A stretch of DNA of 64,000 nucleotides from CAUPWF01 sp036656795. GTDB taxonomy: Bacteria > Bacillota > Clostridia > Lachnospirales > Lachnospiraceae. Shown piece by piece: positions 36,509-45,280 of this stretch (position 1 is the stretch's first letter; each line of letters starts with the position of its first letter). The position numbers and the translations under genes are program-made. Below the pieces are notes generated by a model, which did not search any database, had not been told where the DNA came from, and worked only from the letters and a program-made list of their open reading frames with translations. The DNA lies in assembly GCA_036656795.1 (NCBI GenBank), contig JAVXHR010000003.1, positions 62,001 through 126,000 on the forward strand, read 5' to 3'.

Positions 36509-37561
36509 ATGAGAAGCTATGAAGATAATATCCGTAAAGTAGATCCATATGTTCCGGGAGAACAGCCACAACGAAAAGTTATCAAACTAAATACCAATGA
36601 GAATCCATATCCGCCATCTCCGAACGTACAGATAGCAATGGATTCTATGCAGATGGAAAATCTAAGGTTATATCCGGATCCAACTGCCGGTTTGTTGGTC
36701 GATGAATTAGCAAGATACTATGGAGTGTCTTCGAACCAAGTATTTGTAGGGGTAGGTTCAGATGATGTGTTATCCATGTGCTTTCTAACATTTTTCAATT
36801 CATTAAAGCCTATATTTTTTCCGGATATTACATATGCTTTTTATAAAGTGTGGGCAAAATTATATGGAATTCCCTATGAATGCAAAAAATTAGATGCGAA
36901 ATTCCGATTGATAAAAGAAGATTATTATGAGGAAAATGGAGGCATAATTTTTCCGAATCCCAATGCGCCAACTGGGCTTTATGAGACACTGGACACCGTA
37001 GAGGATATCGTGAGACATAATCCAAATGTGATTATTATTATAGATGAAGCATATATTGATTTTGCAGGTCCTTCTGCTATAGAATTACTGGAAAAATATG
37101 AGAATCTACTTGTGGTGCAGACCTTTTCAAAATCTCGTTCCATGGCGGGAATGCGCATAGGGTATGCCATAGGAAATCCAAGGTTAATTCAATATCTTAA
37201 TGACGCAAAATATTCGTTCAATTCTTATACCATGAATCAAACGTCACTGGTAACAGGAACAGAATCTGTTAAAGATAAAGTTTATTTTGATGAAGTTATC
37301 CAAAAGATACTGGATACAAGAGAATGGACAAAAGTAGAATTAAAGAAGTTGGGATTCGAATTTCCGGATGCCAAGACGAATTTCATATTTGCTACTCACC
37401 CACGATATCAGGCAAAAGACTTATATCTAATGCTGAGGGAACAGGATATCTATGTTCGTTATTGGGAAAATGAAAGAATTGAACAATATATTAGAATTAC
37501 CATTGGAACAAAAGAACAGATGATCCAGTTGTTAACATGCTTGAAAAATTATATAAAATAA
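36509..37561 (+). CDS. hisC: Histidinol-phosphate aminotransferase family protein
   Basis: The 350-residue protein is a HisC-like PLP enzyme. It opens with the family segment YVPGEQPQRKVIKLNTNENP. The PLP region reads PNPNAPTGLY and IIDEAYIDFAG, with the PLP-lysine in TFSKSRSMAGMRIGYAIG. No other his genes lie nearby, so it may serve aromatic amino acid or other amino transfer rather than histidine synthesis; HisC enzymes are known for broad range. AAAGGAG lies upstream. It is in one transcript with the previous aminotransferase. Confidence 0.85.
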   Translation: MRSYEDNIRKVDPYVPGEQPQRKVIKLNTNENPYPPSPNVQIAMDSMQMENLRLYPDPTAGLLVDELARYYGVSSNQVFVGVGSDDVLSMCFLTFFNSLKPIFFPDITYAFYKVWAKLYGIPYECKKLDAKFRLIKEDYYEENGGIIFPNPNAPTGLYETLDTVEDIVRHNPNVIIIIDEAYIDFAGPSAIELLEKYENLLVVQTFSKSRSMAGMRIGYAIGNPRLIQYLNDAKYSFNSYTMNQTSLVTGTESVKDKVYFDEVIQKILDTREWTKVELKKLGFEFPDAKTNFIFATHPRYQAKDLYLMLREQDIYVRYWENERIEQYIRITIGTKEQMIQLLTCLKNYIK

Positions 37562-37577
37562 GGGAGATATTGAATAT

Positions 37578-38087
37578 ATGAAAGAAACGATAATTAATTG
37601 GTTTGTAGTAAATCTAGGGGGAAAAGTTAGCAAAGAATTTATTGTATTTTTAATATCCATGGTTCCAATCTTAGAGTTGAGAGGTGGTCTTATTGCAGCA
37701 TCGCCTGCAATTTTAAATATTGATAAATGGATTGCAATTCCAATTTGTATGATTGGAAATATTATTCCAGTTCCATTTATCCTATTACTAATTACACCAA
37801 TTTTCAACTGGCTCAAAGGAACCAAACGATTTCGTCCTATGGTGGAAAGACTAGAAGCAAAGGCGATGAGTAAAAGTGACAAGATTGAACGGTATGAATT
37901 TTGGGGATTGGCATTCTTTGTAGGAATTCCATTACCCGGAACAGGCGCTTGGACGGGTGCTTTGATTGCAGCATTATTAGGGGTGAAATTTAAGAAAGCA
38001 TTCCCTGCAATTATATTAGGTATCTGTATGGCAGCGGTAATTATGACGGTAGTTTCTTACGGATTTTTAGGAGCATTAGTATCTTAA
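37578..38087 (+). CDS. Small multi-drug export family membrane protein
   Basis: The 169-residue protein has about four to five membrane segments and the family marks VPILELRGGLIAASP and a proline/glycine-rich turn (FVGIPLPGTGAWTGALIAALLG). It matches the COG2426/small multi-drug export family, in which transport function is largely predicted. It follows hisC by 16 bases and precedes the AraC gene by 18 bases. Confidence 0.83.
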   Translation: MKETIINWFVVNLGGKVSKEFIVFLISMVPILELRGGLIAASPAILNIDKWIAIPICMIGNIIPVPFILLLITPIFNWLKGTKRFRPMVERLEAKAMSKSDKIERYEFWGLAFFVGIPLPGTGAWTGALIAALLGVKFKKAFPAIILGICMAAVIMTVVSYGFLGALVS

Positions 38088-38105
38088 AAAGTAGGGGGTG
38101 AAAGG

Positions 38106-38948
38106 ATGGAATTCAAACATGAGTTGGTTATTCCAAACGATGATTTACCATTTCGAATGTTTATATTTGAAGGATATGACGGCCATTATGCAGTAGAAAA
38201 ACACTGGCACCGTTCTATAGAGATATTTGCGGTCTTTGAAGGAAATATTGATTTTTATGTGAATTCGCAAGCGTATCATCTGGTGCCGGGTAATTTTGTG
38301 CTACTTAATTCCAATGAAATCCATTCTATTTTAGCCCCGGAGAAGAATACTACGATTGTCTTACAGATCCCACTTAAAATATTTGAAGATTATTTTACAG
38401 ATGATCAATTTATTGCATTTTCACACAGTGCCAGAGTTCAAGATGAACAGATAACAGAATTGATTTCATCTATGTATCAGACATATAGTGTTAGACATAT
38501 CGGTTATGAATTGAAAGTACAGAGTCAATTCTTTCTATTGTTGTATCTGTTAGTTACAAAGTATCGTAAAACGGAAGTTTCTCCTGAAGTAATACGGAGA
38601 AATAAAAAATTAAATCATCTCTCAACCATTACCACATACATGCAGGATAATTATAATAAAGAGATATCTCTGGAAAGTCTGGCAAAGATCTTTGGTTATT
38701 CGCCTACTTATTTGTCTCGTATGTTCCAAAAATATGCAAAGACAAATTATAAAATATATCTTCAAAATCTACGTATGGCACATGCATATAAGGATTTGAC
38801 CAATACAGAAGATACAATTAGTGAGATTGCAATTAATAATGGATTCCCCAATAGTAAAGCATTTGCAAAAGCATTTCGACAAAGCTATGGACTTCTACCT
38901 AGTCAGTATCGCAAAAACAATGCAGGACAAGAAAGTGACATTGATTAG
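38106..38948 (+). CDS. AraC-family transcriptional regulator with cupin sensor domain
   Basis: The 280-residue protein has an N-terminal cupin/AraC ligand domain (EKHWHRSIEIFAVFEGNIDF, then the HLVPGNFVLLNSNEIH turn) and two C-terminal helix-turn-helix motifs (LESLAKIFGYSPTYLSRMF; ISEIAINNGFPNSKAFAKAF). It is the first gene before the DUF4867-isomerase-xylulokinase cassette, so it probably senses a pentose or product and activates that cassette. GGGGGTGAAAGG lies before the ATG. The next promoter has a good extended -10 but a poor -35, in line with activator control. Confidence 0.9.
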   Translation: MEFKHELVIPNDDLPFRMFIFEGYDGHYAVEKHWHRSIEIFAVFEGNIDFYVNSQAYHLVPGNFVLLNSNEIHSILAPEKNTTIVLQIPLKIFEDYFTDDQFIAFSHSARVQDEQITELISSMYQTYSVRHIGYELKVQSQFFLLLYLLVTKYRKTEVSPEVIRRNKKLNHLSTITTYMQDNYNKEISLESLAKIFGYSPTYLSRMFQKYAKTNYKIYLQNLRMAHAYKDLTNTEDTISEIAINNGFPNSKAFAKAFRQSYGLLPSQYRKNNAGQESDID

Positions 38949-38983
38949 ATAAGTTTTTGGTCGAATAGTACAAAAATATCTGC

Positions 38984-38989
38984 TACAAT
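38984..38989 (+). promoter_or_regulatory. Extended -10 element of the DUF4867-isomerase operon
   Basis: TACAAT preceded by TGC forms an extended -10. The -35 region (TCGAAT at 17 bases) is poor, as expected for a promoter that needs an activator such as the adjacent AraC protein. Confidence 0.5.
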
Positions 38990-39038
38990 AGCCTTAGAAC
39001 AAGCAATAATAACAATTAATTTCTTAGGAGGCAGCAGA

Positions 39039-39659
39039 ATGAATATTCAAAGAGTAACAGACAGTTCATTTCGCAAGTATGGAAAAATCTTAGATGGATA
39101 TGATGGCAGCAGACTGAGTAAGGAGATGGAACATACACCACTTCCTGATGATGTTATCTATATTCCGTCTGTGGAGGAACTGGAAGTATTACCAATTGCA
39201 AAGGAGTTGAAAGAGCGCGCTTATGGTGGATTGCCGATTCAAATCGGATATTGTAATGGAGATAATCATGCATTAAATGCATTAGAGTATCATCGATCGT
39301 CAGAAGTGAATATAGCAATTACAGACTTAATATTACTTCTTGGTTCGCAACAGGATATTACACCGGATTATACTTATGATACCTCATTGGTTGAGGCATT
39401 TTTTGTACCGGAAGGAACAATCATTGAAGTGTATGCAACGACATTACATTATGCTCCTTGTACTGTGCGAAGTGGCGGGTTCAAGTGTATTGTTGTACTG
39501 CCAAAGGATACGAATACAGAGATTACATTTGATTTAAAGGCAGACGGAGAAGAGCGTCTAATGACTGCAAAGAATAAATGGCTGATTGCACATGAAGACG
39601 CGAAAATAAAGGGTGCGTATGAAGGACTTATTGGAGAGAATATTACAATAGAAGGGTAG
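39039..39659 (+). CDS. DUF4867 family protein, probable sugar-metabolism partner
   Basis: The 206-residue cytoplasmic protein is recognised as DUF4867. Its second half (EAFFVPEGTIIEVYATTLHY, then APCTVRSGGFKCIVVLPKDT) looks like a cupin-type beta barrel related in style to ureidoglycolate lyase. The function is unknown. It lies 9 bases before the isomerase gene and shares its transcript, which suggests a step or regulatory role in the same pentose route, for instance an epimerase-like or accessory function; this is inference. AGGAGG is 8 bases before the ATG. Confidence 0.75.
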   Translation: MNIQRVTDSSFRKYGKILDGYDGSRLSKEMEHTPLPDDVIYIPSVEELEVLPIAKELKERAYGGLPIQIGYCNGDNHALNALEYHRSSEVNIAITDLILLLGSQQDITPDYTYDTSLVEAFFVPEGTIIEVYATTLHYAPCTVRSGGFKCIVVLPKDTNTEITFDLKADGEERLMTAKNKWLIAHEDAKIKGAYEGLIGENITIEG

Positions 39660-39667
39660 GAAAAAAG

Positions 39668-41155
39668 ATGAATAATATGCCAAAATTAAAAATAGGTGTG
39701 GTAGCAGTAAGTAGAGATTGTTTTCCGGAAAGTTTGTCTGTAAGTAGACGAGAAGCACTTATGAAAGTGTATCAAGAAAGATATGGTGCAGATGAAATCT
39801 ATGAATGTCCGATTTGTATTGTAGAAAGTGAAATTCATATGGTTCAGGCATTAGAGGATATAAAAAAAGCAGGATGTAATGCGCTTGTAGTATATCTGGG
39901 GAATTTTGGCCCTGAGATTGCAGAAACATTGCTTGCCAAACATTTTGACGGACCAAAGATGTTTATTGCAGCAGCCGAAGAACATGGAGATAATTTGGTT
40001 CAAGGTCGTGGAGATGCTTATTGTGGAATGCTCAATGCAAGCTATAATTTGAAACTTCGGAATGTGAAAGCATATATTCCTGAATATCCGGTAGGCGATG
40101 CAAGTGATTGTGCAGATATGATTCATGAATTTGCTCCAATTGCACGGGCAGTGATAGGAATCAGTGAATTAAAGATTATCAGTTTTGGCCCACGTCCACT
40201 TAATTTTCTGGCATGCAATGCACCAATTAAACAATTATATAATTTGGGTGTTGAAATTGAGGAAAACTCAGAACTGGATCTGTTTGAAGCATATAATAAA
40301 CATGCAGGAGATCATAGAATTGCCGGAATTATCAAAGAAATGGAAGAAGAGTTGGGATCTGGAAATAAGAAACCAGAAGTGCTTGCTAAACTGGCACAGT
40401 ATGAATTGACACTTAAGGATTGGGTAGAGGAACATAAGGGTTACAGAAAATATGTAGCAATTGCTGGCAAGTGCTGGCCGGCATTCCAGACACAATTTGG
40501 TTTTGTTCCCTGTTATGTAAACAGTCGACTTACGGCGCAAGGGATTCCGGTATCTTGTGAAGTCGATATCTATGGAGCATTGAGTGAATTCATTGGAACA
40601 GTAGTAAGCCAAGATACAGTAACGTTGCTTGACATTAATAATACAGTACCTGCAGATATGTATGAATCAGACATTAAAGGTTCTTATGACTACACATTGC
40701 AAGATACATTTATGGGCTTCCATTGTGGAAATACCGCATCTAGTAAATTATCATTTTGTGAGATGAAATATCAGATGATTATGGCGAGAGCATTACCGGA
40801 GGAAGTAACACAAGGTACGCTGGAAGGCGATATCGTACCTGGTAATATTACGTTCTTTAGACTACAGAGTACAGCGGATGCAAAATTACGTGCTTATATT
40901 GCACAAGGTGAAGTGTTGCCGGTTGCCACAAGGTCATTTGGTGCCATTGGTATCTTTGCCATTCCTGAGATGGGAAGATTCTATAGACACGTATTAATCG
41001 AAAAAAATTATCCACATCATGGTGCAGTTGCATTTGGCAATTACGGAAAAGTTCTTTATGAAGTGTTTAAATATGTAGGCGTTGAAGTAGAAGAGATTGG
41101 TTACAATCAACCAAAAGGTGTTCGTTACCCAACGGAAAACCCTTTCATGGGATAA
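39668..41155 (+). CDS. L-fucose/L-arabinose isomerase family protein
   Basis: This 495-residue aldose-ketose isomerase has the L-fucose isomerase-like fold. Likely Mn ligands are the glutamate in IYGALSEFIG, the aspartate in VTLLDINN and a histidine in YPHHGAVAFG, in the order expected for the FucI family. The C-terminal domain has the GAIGIFAIPEMGRFYRHVL segment. With xylulokinase next to it and pentose transport genes following, the substrate is more likely a pentose (xylose or arabinose) than fucose, but the sequence does not prove this. GGAAAAAAG lies upstream. Confidence 0.85.
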   Translation: MNNMPKLKIGVVAVSRDCFPESLSVSRREALMKVYQERYGADEIYECPICIVESEIHMVQALEDIKKAGCNALVVYLGNFGPEIAETLLAKHFDGPKMFIAAAEEHGDNLVQGRGDAYCGMLNASYNLKLRNVKAYIPEYPVGDASDCADMIHEFAPIARAVIGISELKIISFGPRPLNFLACNAPIKQLYNLGVEIEENSELDLFEAYNKHAGDHRIAGIIKEMEEELGSGNKKPEVLAKLAQYELTLKDWVEEHKGYRKYVAIAGKCWPAFQTQFGFVPCYVNSRLTAQGIPVSCEVDIYGALSEFIGTVVSQDTVTLLDINNTVPADMYESDIKGSYDYTLQDTFMGFHCGNTASSKLSFCEMKYQMIMARALPEEVTQGTLEGDIVPGNITFFRLQSTADAKLRAYIAQGEVLPVATRSFGAIGIFAIPEMGRFYRHVLIEKNYPHHGAVAFGNYGKVLYEVFKYVGVEVEEIGYNQPKGVRYPTENPFMG

Positions 41156-41174
41156 GTAACTTGAGATAAGATAT

Positions 41175-41207
41175 AGAGATCTGCAATGCTTGCATTGACA
41201 GGTCTCT
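41175..41207 (+). terminator. Bulged hairpin between isomerase and xylulokinase (possible attenuator)
   Basis: AGAGATCTG-CAATG pairs with CATTG-A-CAGGTCTCT (one bulged A, one G-U) and is followed by TTGTCT. It may reduce read-through into xylB or protect the upstream mRNA. Confidence 0.55.
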
Positions 41208-41239
41208 TTGTCTACAAAATAGAAAAAGGAGATATGCGT

Positions 41240-42709
41240 ATGTTATATATTGGAATAGATCTAGGGACTTCTGCTGTAAAATTATTATTGATGAATGAAA
41301 AAGGTGATATTCAAAAGATTGTATCAAAAGAGTATCCTTTGATATTTCCACATCCAGGCTGGTCAGAACAAAATCCAGAAGAGTGGTATGAAAAATCTAT
41401 AGAGGGATTGAAAGAATTAACAGCAGATTGTGATAAGACACTAATTGGAGGGATAAGCTTTGGAGGTCAGATGCATGGTTTAGTGGTGCTGGATAGTCAA
41501 GACAATGTTATTCGTCCTGCCATTCTTTGGAACGATGGACGAACAGGAAAAGAAACTGATTATTTGAATGAAGTCATTGGAAAAGATAAGTTATCTAAAT
41601 ATACAGCGAATATTGCATTTGCTGGATTTACCGCTCCAAAAATCCTATGGATAAAGAACCAAGAACCGGATAATTTTAGCAAGATTCAAAAGATTATGCT
41701 ACCAAAAGATTATTTGGCTTATCGATTGTCAGGAGCGTTTTGTACAGATGTGTCAGATGCGTCGGGCATGCTATTGTTAGATGTGGAACATAAATGTTGG
41801 TCAAAAGAAATGTTAGAGATTTGTGGTATTACAGAGACACAATTACCAACCCTTTATGAAAGTTATGAAGTGGTGGGGACATTAACGGAAACCATGGCGC
41901 AAGAATTAGGAATGCCAAATTCGGTTAAAATTATAGCAGGAGCAGGAGATAACGCAGCGGCTGCAGTGGGAACAGGTACGGTTGGCGATGGAATGTGTAA
42001 TATATCATTGGGAACTTCCGGTACCATCTTTATCTCCAGCAAGAAGTTTGGCGTGGATGAACATAATGCATTACATTCATTTGCACATTCAGATGGTAAT
42101 TATCATCTTATGGGGTGCATGCTCAGTGCTGCGTCCTGTAATAAATGGTGGATGGATGAGATACTTAAGACCAAAGATTATCATGCGGAGCAGGAATTAA
42201 TTCAAGAGTTAGGAGAAAATCATGTCTTCTACCTACCGTATCTGATGGGGGAACGTTCCCCACACAACGATCCAAAAGCACGGGCTACATTCATTGGAAT
42301 GACGATGGATACAACAAGGGAAGATATGACACAGGCGGTGCTTGAAGGGGTTGCATTTGGACTGCGAGATTCTTTGGAAGTGGCAAGAAGTTTGGGAATC
42401 CATATTACACGTACCAAGATATGTGGTGGTGGAGCAAAAAGTCTTTTGTGGAAAAAAATTATTGCCAATGTTATGAATCTAAAAGTGGACGTGATTGAAA
42501 GTGAAGAAGGACCCGCTCTTGGAGGCGCAATTTTGGCAGCAGTAGGGTGTGGAGAATATCCAAATGTGGAAACAGCTGCTGCAAAATTTGTAAAAGTAAT
42601 TGATACTATAGAACCAACACCAGAGTTGGTAGAACGATATGAAGCACGTTATCAGGAATTTAGACAAGTATACCCTGCTTTAAAAGGAGTATTTCAAGAA
42701 TTGAGATGA
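41240..42709 (+). CDS. xylB: Xylulokinase
   Basis: This FGGY-family kinase phosphorylates D-xylulose (or a related ketose) with ATP. The 489-residue protein opens with the phosphate-binding loop MLYIGIDLGTSAVKLLL. It has the PGWSEQNPEEWY motif, GGISFGGQMHGLV, WNDGRT, the SDASGMLLLD segment and the FGGY signature region GERSPHNDPKARATFIGM. AGGAG at 41227-41231 is 8 bases before the ATG at 41240 and only 2 before the ATG at 41234, so 41240 is chosen. The next gene overlaps by 4 bases. Confidence 0.93.
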   Translation: MLYIGIDLGTSAVKLLLMNEKGDIQKIVSKEYPLIFPHPGWSEQNPEEWYEKSIEGLKELTADCDKTLIGGISFGGQMHGLVVLDSQDNVIRPAILWNDGRTGKETDYLNEVIGKDKLSKYTANIAFAGFTAPKILWIKNQEPDNFSKIQKIMLPKDYLAYRLSGAFCTDVSDASGMLLLDVEHKCWSKEMLEICGITETQLPTLYESYEVVGTLTETMAQELGMPNSVKIIAGAGDNAAAAVGTGTVGDGMCNISLGTSGTIFISSKKFGVDEHNALHSFAHSDGNYHLMGCMLSAASCNKWWMDEILKTKDYHAEQELIQELGENHVFYLPYLMGERSPHNDPKARATFIGMTMDTTREDMTQAVLEGVAFGLRDSLEVARSLGIHITRTKICGGGAKSLLWKKIIANVMNLKVDVIESEEGPALGGAILAAVGCGEYPNVETAAAKFVKVIDTIEPTPELVERYEARYQEFRQVYPALKGVFQELR

Positions 42710-43752
42710 AAAAAATTTTAAAAAAATTAACTAAAAAACAGTGCTTGATTCTGCTTGTTTTCGTTATTGTATTTGGTTGTTCCATTGTAATTATGGTATC
42801 TTTTCATCAGAAAGTAAATGCGTTGGATGTAAAACAGTCAGAACCTATTAAAGAATACCAGTATCATTATGTGATGATTCGCGACAGCGCAACAGAAGTA
42901 CTTTGGGAATCTATCTATCAGGGAGCAAAATCAGAGGGTGAGAAGTTAGATGCTTATGTGGAAGATTTTGGCTCCGGATTGTCGGAAGAATATACAACAA
43001 ACGAATTATTTGAAATGGCAATTTCGGCAAAAGTGGATGGGATTATGATTAAGGGGAATCAAAGTAAAGAGATGAAAGACTTGATTGATAAGGCTGCCAA
43101 TGCGGGAATTCCAACGGTTACTATATTAGAAGATGTGCCGGAGAGCCAGCGAAGAAGTTTTGTAAGTGCAAATCATTATTCGCTGGGTGAATTGTATGGT
43201 AATCAAGTGAAAGTAACGTTGGAAAAAAGAAATCAAACAACAGGAAAAAACAATCCGAAAGTTTCAGTACTTGTAGATTCAACAGATACAACAGCAGTTC
43301 CTAATCTTATCTATTCCGGAATCAGTGAAACCCTTTCAGATAACGAAGAGTGGGTAGATATCTCAGCATTTACGATAAAAAACACTGAAAATTTTGAGGC
43401 GGAAGAGATGATTCGTGATTTATTGATTGATGATGCAACAAGACCTGATGTACTGGTGTGTTTAAGCGCGGTGGATACTATTAGTGCGTATCAATCCATT
43501 ATAGATTACAATTTGGTTGGAAAAGTTTCATTGATAGGTTATTATTCTTCAACAGAGATACTTTCCGGCATTCAAAAGGGAATTATAGAAGCAACAATTG
43601 CTATGAATGCGCAAGAAATGGGAAGTGTAGGAGTGACAGGATTGAATGAATATGTAAGGAATGAATATGTAAGTGAATATCTACCAGTAGCAGGAGAATT
43701 GATTACCAAAGAAAATATTGAACAATATATTGCAGAACAAAAACGCAAGTAA
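42706..43752 (+). CDS. Membrane-anchored sugar-binding protein (sensor partner, XylFII-like)
   Basis: The 348-residue protein is a type I periplasmic-binding-fold sugar receptor (RbsB/XylF-like). The N-terminal hydrophobic segment (CLILLVFVIVFGCSIVIMVSF) lacks a proper lipobox and a signal cleavage site, so it is probably held by a membrane helix. It lies directly before a histidine kinase and response regulator, the arrangement of the XylFII-LytS-YesN xylose-sensing system of Clostridium beijerinckii. It therefore more likely presents sugar to the kinase than to the importer. It starts within the xylB stop (ATGA). Confidence 0.85.
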   Translation: MKKILKKLTKKQCLILLVFVIVFGCSIVIMVSFHQKVNALDVKQSEPIKEYQYHYVMIRDSATEVLWESIYQGAKSEGEKLDAYVEDFGSGLSEEYTTNELFEMAISAKVDGIMIKGNQSKEMKDLIDKAANAGIPTVTILEDVPESQRRSFVSANHYSLGELYGNQVKVTLEKRNQTTGKNNPKVSVLVDSTDTTAVPNLIYSGISETLSDNEEWVDISAFTIKNTENFEAEEMIRDLLIDDATRPDVLVCLSAVDTISAYQSIIDYNLVGKVSLIGYYSSTEILSGIQKGIIEATIAMNAQEMGSVGVTGLNEYVRNEYVSEYLPVAGELITKENIEQYIAEQKRK

Positions 43753-43763
43753 AAGGAAATCAT

Positions 43764-45266
43764 ATGAAAGAAATTAGAAAAAAAATGCATGGTAGATCCA
43801 TTCGGTTTAAGCTTGGCATTGTATTTATGCTTGCGTCGTGTACTGTTTTTGTAGTGAATATCTATACGTATTACAATGCAAATCGGGCAATGGGACGTAT
43901 GGACAGTGTCTATAGCAGTAATATTGAACTGAATCAATTATCGGAGACACTAAGTAACTTACAGAAGAATCTGTATCAGTATCTGAATACTAAAAGTTCG
44001 GAGACTTTAGAGGCGTATTATGTATTTGAGCAGGATTATTATAATTTAATCAATAATTTAAATACAAAAACTATGAATAGTCCAACAATTTTAATGGAGA
44101 AAAACATCTATAATATGTCCAATAGTTATCTAGAACAGGCAGGAAAAGCCGTTGAGGCAAAGCGTGGACGTGATATTACCAAATATAAAGGGAGTTATGC
44201 AGAAGCGGAAAAAATCTATCGTTATATTCAATCCGCAATTGGTGGATTAAATACCACGGTATTTTTAGAGAATTCAAAAAGCTATTCGGTTCTACGTTCT
44301 TCTATGAATTTTTTAATGTGGGCCAGTATGATTTTACTCTTGTTTATTATAGGTATTGTAGCGCTGTGGATTATCGTGATGACTCGAAATATTACAAGGC
44401 CATTGATTAATCTGGCAGGAGCCGCAGATGAGATAGCGAAGGGAAATATCGATGTAGATTTCCCAATTGTAGATACGGGTGATGAGATAGAAACCGTTGC
44501 AAAGGCCTGCAATAAAATGATTGAAAGTATACGTGACTACATTCAAAAAACAAAGGATAATTATAAACGAGAAAACAAATTAATTGAGAATGAATTAATA
44601 ATGAAAAATGATCTAAAAGAAGCTCAGCTTAAATACTTGCAAGCCCAGATTAATCCACATTTTTTGTTTAATACATTGAATGCAGGGGCACAATTAGCCA
44701 TGATGGAAGGTGCGGAAAAGACTTGCTTATTTGTGGAAAACATGGCGGATTTTTTCCGCTATAATGTCCGAAAGATGGGAAAAGATACAACCATTGGAGA
44801 AGAAATCAGTCTTGTTGACAGTTATGTCTACATCTTGAATGTGAGATTTTCAGGGGATATTCATTTTGTCAAACAGGTAGATGAACGTCTCTTACAAGTA
44901 CATATGCCAAGTATGATATTGCAGCCTATTGTAGAAAATGCCGTTAATCATGGAATACGTGGGATGGAAAATAGGGGAAGAATACGCTTATCTATTTATA
45001 CTGATGAATCCTATGTCTGTATTAGTGTAATTGATAATGGTACAGGAATTGATGATAAAACGATAGAAAAGATTATGAATGGTGAAAACGTACAGGACGA
45101 AGCGGGAAAAGATTCTACCGGAGTGGCACTTGATAATGTAATCAATAGATTGAAACGCTACTATAATGAAGAACAAGTATTTTCGATTCGTCGGGGTGCA
45201 GATGGTGGTACTGAAGTGATTATCTATATTCCTAAGTGTGAAGATAATTCAAAAGGCAAAGAATAA
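43764..45266 (+). CDS. LytS/YesM-type sensor histidine kinase
   Basis: The 500-residue membrane kinase has one membrane helix at the N-terminus (LGIVFMLASCTVFVVNIYTY), an extracellular helical sensor of about 140 residues, and a second helix (WASMILLLFIIGIVALWIIV). A HAMP domain follows (TRPLINLAGAADEIAKGNID), then the His_kinase motif LQAQINPHFLFNTLN with the phospho-accepting histidine. The ATPase has NAVNHGIRG and DNGTGID. The sensor is helical rather than dCache-like, fitting contact with a separate sugar-binding protein. The response regulator follows after 14 bases. Confidence 0.93.
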   Translation: MKEIRKKMHGRSIRFKLGIVFMLASCTVFVVNIYTYYNANRAMGRMDSVYSSNIELNQLSETLSNLQKNLYQYLNTKSSETLEAYYVFEQDYYNLINNLNTKTMNSPTILMEKNIYNMSNSYLEQAGKAVEAKRGRDITKYKGSYAEAEKIYRYIQSAIGGLNTTVFLENSKSYSVLRSSMNFLMWASMILLLFIIGIVALWIIVMTRNITRPLINLAGAADEIAKGNIDVDFPIVDTGDEIETVAKACNKMIESIRDYIQKTKDNYKRENKLIENELIMKNDLKEAQLKYLQAQINPHFLFNTLNAGAQLAMMEGAEKTCLFVENMADFFRYNVRKMGKDTTIGEEISLVDSYVYILNVRFSGDIHFVKQVDERLLQVHMPSMILQPIVENAVNHGIRGMENRGRIRLSIYTDESYVCISVIDNGTGIDDKTIEKIMNGENVQDEAGKDSTGVALDNVINRLKRYYNEEQVFSIRRGADGGTEVIIYIPKCEDNSKGKE

Positions 45267-45280
45267 AAGAGGAATGAATT

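Noticed and set aside
41186..41239. N-terminal extension of xylulokinase
   Set aside because: The extra residues come from the intergenic hairpin and precede the AGGAG site; the kinase fold begins at MLYIGIDLGT.
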